Source: Physocladia obscura (Eukaryota > Chytridiomycota > Chytridiomycetes > Chytridiales > Chytriomycetaceae). Taken from it: a stretch of DNA of 11,910 nt. Below are positions 1 through 7,550 of the stretch, piece after piece. The DNA is taken from the NCBI GenBank assembly GCA_027596945.1, contig JADGJH010001108.1:1-11910 (forward strand). Reading direction: 5' to 3'. The notes under the pieces were generated by a model. It was not told where the DNA came from and made no database searches. It saw nothing but the letters and a program-made list of their open reading frames with translations. The translations under genes were made by a program, and so were the position numbers. Position 1 is the first letter of the stretch, and the number at the start of each line of letters is the position of its first letter.

Positions 1-1182
1 AACATGCTATGTGGAGAGCATACAAATATAGAGCCATATGATGGTTTAATTGATGATATAATTGAAGACAGATTTTTCGGAACAATTGAATGTGACATTG
101 ATGTTCCTGAACATTTAACATCTTATTTTTCAGAGATGCCTCCAATTTTCAAGAACACTGCAGTTTCTTATAATGATGTCAGTGAAGAAACTGAGGAACA
201 ACTGAAGGCAGCTTACAACAGTAGAAAACTGATTGGAAGTATGTTTGGTAGAAAAATGCTATTTCTGTCAGAAATACTGAAATGGTACCTTGAACATGGA
301 TTAGTAATTTCCAATATTACAGCTGTTGTGCAATATGAACGAGCAGCACCATTTAAAGAATTTGTAACTGGAGTTAGTAATGCTCGACGTAAAGGTGACA
401 TTAGCAAAGATTACAAGGTTCTTGGAGAGATGATGAAACTTATGGGTAACTCTTCATATGGTAAATGTATAACCAACTTCTTGAAACATGAAAGTATTAA
501 AATAGTTTCCAAAGAAAAATATGCCAAATCAATTAGACACAAGAACTACAAAAGCCATGAAGATTTATTGAATGGTTATGAGTTTCGAATGAAAAAAGAT
601 TCATTCAAACAGTCTTTGCCAATTCAAATCGGGTTTGCTGTATATCAATTAGCAAAACTGCGAATGCTGGAATTTTATTACGACTTTATTGATTTTTATA
701 TTGATAGAAGTGATTTCCAGTATTGTCAAATGGATACAGATAGTGCATACATTGCCTTCTCAGCTGAAAATATGGACAATATTATCAAGCCACACCTTTG
801 GGCTCACTACCAGATGAATAAAGAAAACTGGTTTGGTCGTGATGATACTGAAGAAAATAAGCTCTATGACAAGCGTACACCAGGATTATTTAAACTTGAA
901 TATAAGGGAGACGGCATTATTGCATTAGCCAGCAAGATGTATTACTGTTTTGGGGAAAAAGATAAAATCAGCACAAAAGGTATAAATCAACGACAGAATG
1001 AAATAACGAAGCAGAGATTTATTGATGCATTACAAGGGAACTCTGAGCAAAAATTCCAAAATACTGGATTTCGGGTCAAAAACAATCAAATGACCACATA
1101 CAGTTTAAGCAAGAATGGGATGAAACTGTTTAATGACAAGCGACTGCGTGTTGGCTTTGAAACATTTCCTTCTGAATTGTAG
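1..1182 (+). CDS. Protein-primed type B DNA polymerase, C-terminal part (Polinton/Maverick type), 5' end outside window
   Basis: The frame is open from the first base, so the gene continues upstream and the ATG at 4 is probably internal. Counting from that ATG, the polymerase B palm and thumb motifs are in order: KLMGNSSYGK (motif B, residues 145-154), QMDTDSAYIAF (motif C with the metal-binding DTDS, 242-252), then KMYY (311-314) and KGIN (325-328), corresponding to the KxY-type region. The segment before motif B, with FSEMPPIFKN near 42-51, is typical of the protein-primed polymerases of Polintons and related linear elements. Motif A and the exonuclease domain would lie outside the window. 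The role would be replication of the element's own DNA from a terminal protein primer. No internal stop or frameshift is seen and the catalytic residues present are intact. The integrase gene follows after 29 bp on the same strand, which supports a Polinton. A linear-plasmid polymerase is the alternative, but the integrase neighbour argues against it. Confidence 0.9.
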   Translation, partial: NMLCGEHTNIEPYDGLIDDIIEDRFFGTIECDIDVPEHLTSYFSEMPPIFKNTAVSYNDVSEETEEQLKAAYNSRKLIGSMFGRKMLFLSEILKWYLEHGLVISNITAVVQYERAAPFKEFVTGVSNARRKGDISKDYKVLGEMMKLMGNSSYGKCITNFLKHESIKIVSKEKYAKSIRHKNYKSHEDLLNGYEFRMKKDSFKQSLPIQIGFAVYQLAKLRMLEFYYDFIDFYIDRSDFQYCQMDTDSAYIAFSAENMDNIIKPHLWAHYQMNKENWFGRDDTEENKLYDKRTPGLFKLEYKGDGIIALASKMYYCFGEKDKISTKGINQRQNEITKQRFIDALQGNSEQKFQNTGFRVKNNQMTTYSLSKNGMKLFNDKRLRVGFETFPSEL

Positions 1183-1211
1183 AAAATTATTTTATTCACA
1201 TAAAACACAAA

Positions 1212-2186
1212 ATGACAGACTTGAAGGAGTTTTACTATAATCCACGAAGCGGGCTATTATCAGCATCGAAGCTATATATAAAATTGGATAAAAAGGTTCC
1301 ACTAGCCAAAATTAAACAATTTGTTAAGCAACAAGAAATATCTCAAATAACGGCGGAAATGCGGTCAAGGCCAATTTACAAGAAAATTGTTGCATATTCA
1401 GTCAATCATCAGTGGCAAGTCGATTTAATAGATTTTTCGAGATATTCTCGATGGAATTATGGTTTCAAGTACCTGCTATGTGCCATTGATATTTTTAGCC
1501 GAAAAGCTTTTGTGCGACCAATAAAGTCTAAATCTGACACAACAGAAGCAATGAAATCAATACTAGTTGAACAGAAGCCAGTCTTGGTACAAACTGATAA
1601 TGGCACAGAATTTTTGAATAGACCTTTCCAACTTTTACTGAAGGAATTTGGAGTGCGGCATATTTCTGTTGCTGCTGGGGACCATAATAGGCAGTCCATA
1701 GTTGAGAGATTTAACAGAACACTTGAAAAGATGATAGGTAAGTTCCAAGAATCAAGACAGACCAATTGTTATGCAGACGTTCTTGATGACATTGTTTTCA
1801 ACTATAATAACACGATTCATCAAAGCATCCAAGAAACACCTGAAATTAAACACTCTGTGAATGCCAGCTTTGGTAAGCTTAAGTATGCACAACCAATAGT
1901 TGATGTCAAGGTTGGAAATTTGGTAAGAATTATTAAAGACCAAAAAGTGTTCCAAAAGGGTTATGAGACTACATATAGCAAGTCTGTATACACTGTGATA
2001 AGTGGGAATGGATATTCATTTAAATTGGTAGAATCCAATGGAAATCCATTGGATAAGCAATACAAGTATTATGAACTTCAAAAAATAACTGATGTAGAGC
2101 ATTTTATTCTTTCTGAGACTTTACGTGAAAAGCCTCAGAAGTTCTTGCTGAGTACATGTTTGGCAGTCCATCATGGTAGTGACTAA
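1212..2186 (+). CDS. Retroviral-type DDE integrase (rve), Polinton/Maverick type, with a foreign C-terminal tail
   Basis: The 324-residue frame starts at an ATG in an A-rich context. The N-terminal region (1-60) resembles the helical part that precedes the core in Polinton integrases. The rve core shows Asp71 in WQVDLIDF, Asp129 in QTDNGTEF and Glu165 in QSIVERFNR; 35 residues separate the last two, the classic D,D35E spacing. A C-terminal SH3/chromo-like segment (about 230-290; VGNLVRII, KGYETTYSKSVYTV, YYELQKI) fits the DNA-binding domain. The enzyme would insert the element's DNA ends into the host chromosome. From about residue 307 onward the codons overlap, antisense, with reverse-transcriptase-derived DNA, so the natural end has probably been replaced and the stop at 2184-2186 lies in foreign sequence. 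The catalytic core looks intact; whether the protein is made is unknown. Family assignment is firm; Polinton origin follows from the polymerase partner. Confidence 0.88.
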   Translation: MTDLKEFYYNPRSGLLSASKLYIKLDKKVPLAKIKQFVKQQEISQITAEMRSRPIYKKIVAYSVNHQWQVDLIDFSRYSRWNYGFKYLLCAIDIFSRKAFVRPIKSKSDTTEAMKSILVEQKPVLVQTDNGTEFLNRPFQLLLKEFGVRHISVAAGDHNRQSIVERFNRTLEKMIGKFQESRQTNCYADVLDDIVFNYNNTIHQSIQETPEIKHSVNASFGKLKYAQPIVDVKVGNLVRIIKDQKVFQKGYETTYSKSVYTVISGNGYSFKLVESNGNPLDKQYKYYELQKITDVEHFILSETLREKPQKFLLSTCLAVHHGSD

Positions 2187-3075
2187 TGTGCAAGAACGGT
2201 GGAGTTTATTGGCCAGAAGGGAAGCTGTCATTAAGGGGGAGTCCAATAAGATACCCAAGAATGGGAGCCAGGTGGTAGCCAACTACCGTTTCTTGTTGTT
2301 AGAAAACCCAGATTTGTGGTGACTGATTCAAAAGTGGGAAGGGCCGAAGGGTGGGAATTGGCCAGTTCTATGAACAAGAAGTCATTGGGGTAATGAAACA
2401 TCACCTGGATGCCAGCTGATTTGCAGGCCCAGTGTAGAAGCTTGGCAAAGATATTGTAGAGGAAGGGAGCAGAGCGGAGGCCAAAGTGGAAGAACACTTC
2501 ATAGAAGTATTGGCCATTCCACTCAAATCCCAGTAGCTCCCAGTTTTCCATGTGAATGAGGATATGTCTGAAAGCATCTGAAAGATTGGTTTTTAGACAG
2601 TAGGCATCCAGGGCCGGCTTTGAGTATGGTTGCGACAGCATTGACGAAGCGTTTGTATTGTAGTTCAGCTCTGGAGTTGGGGATCCTGTTGTTTACTGAA
2701 GAGCCATTGTGGAGCCAGGAAAGATTATGAGTTTGGCGGCAGCCACCAGAGGACTTAGGGGCTGAGCCTAAGGGTGAAGATCGGAAGTGAGGGAAAGGAG
2801 GGGCCAGGAATGGACTGCAAGTGCAACCCTGGGCTATTTCCTTCTGGATGTTGGAGCTGATATTGCTGGAGAACTCGAAAGCAGAGGGGGCATTGGCGCC
2901 AAGCAGGAGGGAGCAAGGGTCTTCGAAACCAATGTTGACGCCATATTTTATAGCATTGAGGACGTCAGTAATAAGTTGCTGGTCAGGATAGTTCTTGAAG
3001 TGGTGGGACCAGGCAGAAAGATTCAAAGGTGAGCAGGCAGGTTGAAGGTTAGGGTGCGCCAAATGGAAGGCAGTT
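2131..3075 (-). pseudogene. Degenerate reverse transcriptase, probably DIRS-like (tyrosine-recombinase type) retroelement
   Basis: Three minus-strand frames together cover one RT domain. Frame one (3075 to about 2590) has NLSAWSHHF, YPDQQLITDVLNAIKYG and NIGFED, an N-terminal pattern I associate with DIRS/Ngaro-type RTs, then LSWLHNGSSVNNRIP and FVNAVATILKAGPG. Frame two (about 2641 to 2290) continues with NLSDAFRHILIH, WELLGFEWNGQYFYEVF, FGLRSAPFLYNIFAKLLHW and a YPND box. A third frame (about 2290 to 2131) gives LPFLGILLDSPL and CTQQELL. The first break maps to an A run in the coding strand (plus 2590-2594) and looks like one inserted base; the second is near 2290. The catalytic Asp of motif A is Asn, and the first Asp of the YxDD box is also Asn, so the enzyme is dead even without the frameshifts. 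RNase H and any tyrosine recombinase are missing: homology stops at about 2131, inside the integrase frame. RT identity is firm; the DIRS label is less so. Confidence 0.8.
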
Positions 3076-3112
3076 TATGGTGGACTGGTTGAGATGGGTT
3101 TGTTGAGCAAAG

Positions 3113-3584
3113 TGTTGGAACATGCAGGAAGGGTATTTGATTGGATATTGGTATTTGTGTTCTCACCTCTTCTTTATGATATTTCATTTTTATTATTTCA
3201 CTTATCTCATCTTTACTTATCTATTTTTTATATTTGATCTCATATCTTATTTTTTCTCTTTTTACCTTCTATGATGGACTTCAGGTTTTTGGGAAGTCAT
3301 GGCTTTATACTTTTCAGGATCTGTTATCAGGGAGATTTCTTATCTCCTATCTGGAAAAATTAAGGTTATGGAGATTGGAATTGGGAACCAAGAATTGCAC
3401 CATAGATAGGACAACAAAATGATATATAAAGGGCAGGGAATCTGGAATTTCTTTTCTTTAGTTTTGTTGTTATTATCTTGTGTTTGCACTGTCTTGTTGA
3501 CAGTATTGCTCTCAAATATATTAGGATCTATTTGAACTACTTTAACAGTATTAAGGTTAACAGACTTTATTTCATTAACTGACA
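3113..3584 (+). mobile_element. Candidate solo LTR inserted between the gag and RT remnants
   Basis: This T-rich 472-bp block differs in composition from the sequence on both sides. It begins TGTTGG and ends CTGACA, so both ends carry the TGT...ACA form of LTR termini. A strong TATA box (TATATAAA, 3423-3430) lies about two thirds along and is followed by a GGGCAGGG stretch and a T-rich region, as in U3-R-U5. It holds no convincing coding sequence. It sits exactly where the minus-strand Gag homology ends (3642) and the RT homology begins (about 3075). Flanking 5-mers (caaag left, cagct right) do not match, so a target-site duplication is not visible and the exact borders are uncertain. Orientation is set by the TATA box. 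A simple intergenic spacer is the alternative. Confidence 0.5.
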
Positions 3585-3641
3585 CAGCTGGGGCAGGAGC
3601 AGGGGGAAGTGTAGGTGGGCTCTAGTTGCGTGCATCGGGGC

Positions 3642-4777
3642 TCAGCCACTTGCCGCTGCCCCTTGTGGGACAGCAGGATGGTGGTTCTGTGACTTGTGGT
3701 CCTTGCCACAGACCTGACAGACATGGGCAAACTTGCATGGATTGTTGCAGCATGGTTGACCTGCGTTCCAGTTGTAGCAGGCAGCAGCGCCACCTCCTCT
3801 GTTTCCTGAGGTCAAAGGTCTCTTGGATGGGGCCAGCAAATTGATTTTGCCTTGAATTAGTGAAACCTGGAGTTGTGCTTGGGACTGCCCAAAATCAAAA
3901 TTGAGGTTGTCAAGGGCAGGCTGGAGGACTACAAAGGCATATTCTTTGATGGCCCCAAACTGGTAGTCTGATGGCACTCCTGTCCCAATCCACTGGCAGA
4001 TCTTGTCAAGGTAAGAGGCCCAACCTGCAATAAGAGTGAATGGCATTCCAACTCTGTAGGTAAGCTTGTAACCTGCACAACATATTGCCCACCACATTGA
4101 AAGGGCGTGGACCAGTCTCATTGGCGACCTTATTTTGTGAGCACTGTATCCTTTCTGTCTGTTTTGCAAAAAATTCCGTTGTTGCCCAGCATTAACCTGT
4201 CAGGCTGGCGCTCTTCTCCAACAACCGTACACTTGCTAAGGGAGAATGTAAGGAGGAGGATCTTGTGAACAATTTGGGCAGGGACAAGGGGAAAATGCAG
4301 GCAACACTTTTACCTTGTGGGTGAGTTGGGAACCTTGGCATTGTAGGAGCAGGAGCAGGAAGTGGGGGGCGGAGTAGATGCAGCCTCAGGGGCTGTCCTG
4401 GATGCAAAGACTGGCATGACTATGGCGAGGACTGCAGACACAATGGCTGACACATCTGGTTGGGCGGTTTGTGTCGGCTGTTGTAGCTGCTGTGGTTGGA
4501 TTTGTTGCTGCTGCTGGTGCTGTTGCTGCTGCTACTGCTGCTGGAGGACTTGCAGGCGCACGCAGTCTTCCAGATGGGAAATGTGCTCACTGATTGCAGT
4601 GAGCACATATTCCCAGTTAATCCCTGAGACATTGTCAAGGGCATTGGTCCAAGTGCTGAGGTTGTCAGTAGAGGGACAGTGACTAAGTGAGGCCAGCAAG
4701 TGGCTGGTCTCAGCTGTGCTCCTATACAGCTCCGTGTCCTTGCAGATTGGGCACAGGAGGTAAGCGGCGAGAACCAT
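3642..4777 (-). pseudogene. Degenerate Gag-like ORF with poly-glutamine tract and zinc knuckle
   Basis: Reading on the minus strand, an ATG at 4775-4777 opens a frame starting MVLAAYLLCPICKDTELY. It reaches a CAG/CAA-coded glutamine tract (4498-4543), where one codon is TAG, then resumes with IQPQQLQQPTQ and ends at a TAA near 4308. Protein-like sequence then moves to another frame, giving the 175-codon stretch 4169-3642 with WASYLDKICQWIGTGVPSDYQ, EYAFVVLQPALDNLNFDFG and QAQLQVSLIQGKI. Next comes a Cys/His cluster (C131, C140, C141, C145, C151, C154, H158, H163, H164 of that stretch; core FAHVCQVCGKDH) resembling the Gag zinc fingers of fungal DIRS-like or gypsy-like elements. Intact, it would be the nucleic-acid-binding structural protein of the element. 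It shares strand and order with the RT remnant downstream, from which the candidate LTR separates it. At least one nonsense codon and frame changes mark it as dead. Confidence 0.65.
4498..4543 (-). repeat. CAG/CAA (poly-Gln) trinucleotide tract interrupted by TAG
   Basis: Plus-strand CTG/TTG triplets encode, on the minus strand, a run of glutamines with one histidine. A TAG sits where CAG is expected, seven codons after LQVLQQ begins. A single C-to-T change on the coding strand explains it. Confidence 0.8.
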
Positions 4778-5198
4778 TGGCGGAAAGACTGCACTAGATG
4801 TGGGTTGTTAAAGAGAAAAAAATAAACAAAATTTTTTATCTTGACAAGCCTCCTTGTCTTGTTGAACTGGTTTTAATAAATCAAAACCTTGCTTTAAATT
4901 TTCTGTTAAATGCCAATTATTGCAAATTAAGTCTGAAGTTATTATCAGCCTCAATATGCAGATTTTTTCTTCGAAGTCAAAAACTTTTTTAGTCGATTTT
5001 TCTCAAAAGAAACGCGGGCAGTGGGGAGGGTTGCCAAAACCGCACACTGCCATATTTTATTGAAAAGAAAATCAAAGAACCAAAGAAAATAAACGCGCAA
5101 AGTGGGCGAAGGGTAGGAGGAAGAGTCGTCGATGGCCGAGAACGGGAATTTTGGAAAAGACAAAAAGAAGAGGAAAAAGGACAGCTGTTGAACCAGTT
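4778..5198. other. Intergenic region between the gag remnant and the next gene candidate
   Basis: No convincing protein is encoded here. It contains a perfect 6-bp inverted repeat GACAAG-CCTC-CTTGTC (4843-4858) and, just after it, GGTTTT...AAAACC (about 4869-4888). A 29-base segment at 4860-4888 recurs in diverged form at 5186-5214. A 19-codon ATG frame at 5132-5191 (MAENGNFGKDKKKRKKDSC) is in a fair context but has no other support. The outer end of the retroelement should lie in the first part of this region, but I see no clear terminal repeat. Confidence 0.5.
4843..4858. repeat. Perfect 6-bp inverted repeat with 4-base loop
   Basis: GACAAG CCTC CTTGTC can fold into a short hairpin. It lies just beyond the outer end of the Gag remnant and could be a transcript end or an element-terminal structure; function is unknown. 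Confidence 0.45.
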
Positions 5199-5823
5199 TC
5201 AGTAAATTAAAACTCTCCTTAACATTTCCAATACACTTGTATCCTTAGTAGTATTGTAAAAATCTCTCGTATTTCTGTATGATTGTTGATTTTTTGTGCT
5301 TTCGTAAGCTGATATTCTTTGATTAATTTTTCGCTTCATCTTACTTAATTGTGAAAGAAAAAAGAAAAAAAGCAAAACAAAAACAAATACCTGCGCGTTT
5401 TTCATGGTACATAATCTGTATCTGAAGTCTCTCGAAACAGGTGGAACTGGCGCAGCAACAAAATATATTTTGAGAGAATTCAAAACATTAGACAACTTCT
5501 TGATACCAATCGAAAATATTATTATATTTGCGCCATCTGTAAAGCTTGAGAATCGCAAAATCAATCGAATGACTTGACCACGGTCAAGATAAATATTCGC
5601 AAAGATTCAATTGAAGCTTTTTTTATAACAACACTGAACACGTGGAATAAACAGCAGCCACAAGTCCGAATTCGAAATCAACTATATTTTGTTGAATATT
5701 TAAAAACAAAAACTTTAAGACGTTGATAACTCACTATTTGCAGATCAATGCGATTATGGAAGGAACTGAATTTATATTTTCGGGCATAGTGCTGGTTGGA
5801 TAATCGCTGTTGCTGAATTTCAT
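5199..5823 (-). CDS. Possible multi-exon minus-strand gene, unrecognised, model uncertain
   Basis: A minus-strand frame is open from about 5600 to a TGA at 5199-5201. Its protein-like part includes FTDGANIIIFSIGIKKLSNV and APVPPVSRDFRYRLCTMKNA. Directly after CTMKNAQ comes a possible 51-nt intron (plus 5340-5390; donor GTATTTG, acceptor AAGTAAG) that holds no stop and would otherwise translate as a poly-Phe/Leu run; removing it keeps the frame into MKRKINQRISAYES and ends at LRRVLIY. Upstream, an ATG at 5823 opens 29 codons (starting MKFSNSDYPTS) to a textbook GTGAGT donor (5734-5729), a credible first exon of 89 nt. I could not find one middle splice joining the two parts without a stop; acceptors near 5695 and 5632 each give different frames. 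No family is recognised. It would be transcribed divergently from the membrane-protein gene at 5960, sharing an A/T-rich upstream region. Chance open frames are a real alternative. Confidence 0.3.
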
Positions 5824-5959
5824 GCGTGTGGCTGGTTCCAAGAATGTTTTCACAAAAGGTTACTTCTTCGCAGCACGCTTCTTATTGTTTTAAAATTTTT
5901 TTTGAATTCATTTGAATGAAGCGTAACTTGATGAAAATCACAGAAACAAAAAGAAAAAA
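5824..5959. promoter_or_regulatory. Short divergent intergenic region and A-rich leader
   Basis: If the minus-strand ATG at 5823 is real, this 136-bp A/T-rich stretch is a shared upstream region. Next to the plus-strand ATG the leader is almost pure A with a few G and C (5941-5959). No firm TATA element or factor site can be named. Confidence 0.3.
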
Positions 5960-7395
5960 ATGCCATTCAACTCAAGCCAAATATTTTACATATCCGTCTT
6001 TGCTGGAATTTGCATCGAAGCGCCAATGAGTGGCTTATTTCTTCTTTCGTCACGTATTTTTCACTGGAAGGGAAAGATTAATAATACTTTCATACAAGCC
6101 ACAGCAATGATTGCAATCTGCAATATATTTTGCATTTTATACAGTATCATGTGTATAATATCATTTTTCGCAAGCCCGCAATCTTGCGCATATATTTCTT
6201 CTGTACAGAGCGCGTTTATGCATGGGATGTTGATTTTTTTTGGTAACTTGACGATCTTGCCTTTTTTTTACCTCTTAAGTAAGATTTGTGCTTTTTACAA
6301 TTCTTTCCGTGAGATAAGATGTATTTGTTCTTTCTACTGCGTATTATGCTACAAATAGAAACAAGGTTTTTCTGCAGTATAATTATGCTCTGATTTTTCA
6401 TCGATTTTGCTGGGCAGTTGCCGATTTGGTGCTATCTGCTGGCGTATGGGACGGTGTAGAATGTGCATTTATTCAAAATAACGTGACAAACTTTGGGTAT
6501 AACCTTGCAGATTTGGTGAAAATATAAAAGCAAAAAAAAAAAATTATTATTAAAAATATATTTAAATAAATAGATCAGCGATTGTTCTGCAACTTTCATA
6601 ATTATTCACACGTCTTGGACAAGATTTTCATCTGAATCTCAACTCACAAAATCTTTGATTGAAAAAAATGTATGCCGTTCATTCATAATCACAACACAAG
6701 CATCTATTATCATGTACGCCGACCTAGTCTGGAAAAGTCAATATAACTTACATCTGATATGGTATGCTCAAATGTATGTGATTGCACGATGCACAAACTA
6801 CGACTTGATGTTCACGGTCCATCCAGACAATTGGCAAACAATTGGCAACGCGTTGCACCGCGCCAGTCAACAGCTACAAATTATTTGCCATCAGTCCCTG
6901 GAAATTCTTGCACGAAGTTCAAAAGACCAGAAAACTCAGAAACCACAATCGCAGATCTTACGGATGAGCAGTTCGGCGCAGAAACCTGCAACCACAATGG
7001 AGCAAAAAGCTGCGCTTGAAAAAAATGCTTCTCAATCATATTCATCTTTGGCTCAGCGCCAACAACAGCTGTCAAGAACTCCGTCAGCTAACAAACGGCC
7101 GCATTCATTTACAGCACGTTCTAGAAGCAATTCGCGGTTCCACGGTGAATTGGCTGGGATGTCGAGAAATAATTCTAATAAAAGCGGGGGCGGCGGCGGC
7201 GGCAGTAGTTATAGTATTTGCAGCGGCGGAGCTAAAGTCTCCAGGAGTAACACGAATAAATCGTTTGTTTCGGAGCTGTCTATTTCTAATCCAAAGCATC
7301 GGAATCGAAGTCAGAGTCGACCGGAATCGTTGAATTCTTCGATCGATGATAATGATGTTGATTTCGTGGCGCTCCCTAAACGGCTGGAACAATAG
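5960..7395 (+). CDS. Predicted seven-helix membrane protein with Ser/Asn/Gln-rich cytosolic tail, three exons, unrecognised family
   Basis: Proposed exons are 5960-6278, 6418-6515 and 6574-7395, giving 412 residues. Intron 1 (6279-6417) has donor GTAAGA, acceptor GGGCAG and a CTGAT branch-like site about 25 nt before the acceptor. Intron 2 (6516-6573) has donor GTGAAA and acceptor AAATAG. Phases agree (1 and 0). Hydrophobic segments fall near residues 7-30, 45-71, 85-112, 134-152, 172-192 and 198-219, with a weaker one around 110-126, so about seven helices. The first eleven residues are polar. Glycosylation-type NVTN occurs at 128-131. After about 225 the protein becomes a long hydrophilic tail rich in Ser, Gln, Asn and basic residues, with a six-glycine run near 344-349 and many possible phosphorylation sites, ending PKRLEQ. 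A 7TM receptor is a fair reading of this topology, but I see no diagnostic family motif. It converges with the F-box/ankyrin gene. Exon 3 is the firmest part; intron 2 is the least certain. Confidence 0.6.
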
Positions 7396-7527
7396 AGATT
7401 TGAGGGCAGATTTTGAGAAGCTTTTGAAAAAAAGAAGTATTATCATGTAATCTGTGTGATTTTTCTTCTTTTTATTGATGATTTCATTTTTTATTTTTTT
7501 ATTCTTTCCATGTGCCAACGTCAACTG

Positions 7528-7533
7528 TTTATT
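7528..7533 (-). terminator. Possible polyadenylation signal AATAAA for the F-box/ankyrin gene
   Basis: The plus strand reads TTTATT about 18 nt beyond the minus-strand stop codon. The position suits a poly(A) signal, but the region is A/T rich so chance is possible. Confidence 0.4.
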
Positions 7534-7550
7534 TTAGTTAAGGCGTCCAT

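Noticed and set aside
2787..3032. Plus-strand 81-codon frame over the RT remnant
   Set aside because: It is the antisense of recognisable RT sequence on the minus strand and shows no protein signature of its own.
3340..3585. Minus-strand 81-codon frame within the candidate LTR
   Set aside because: Composition and termini fit an LTR better; the translation is low-complexity Asn/Lys and A/T driven.
4798..4992. Plus-strand 64-codon frame
   Set aside because: A/T-rich, Leu/Lys/Phe-biased translation without motif or good start context.
5132..5191. 19-codon frame MAENGNFGKDKKKRKKDSC
   Set aside because: Reasonable start context and a nuclear-signal-like tail, but no donor site follows and it is too short to support alone.
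7105..7524. Minus-strand 139-codon frame over the tail of the seven-helix gene
   Set aside because: Shadow of the Ser/Gly-rich coding region; its alanine and isoleucine runs mirror the glycine and asparagine codons of the real frame.
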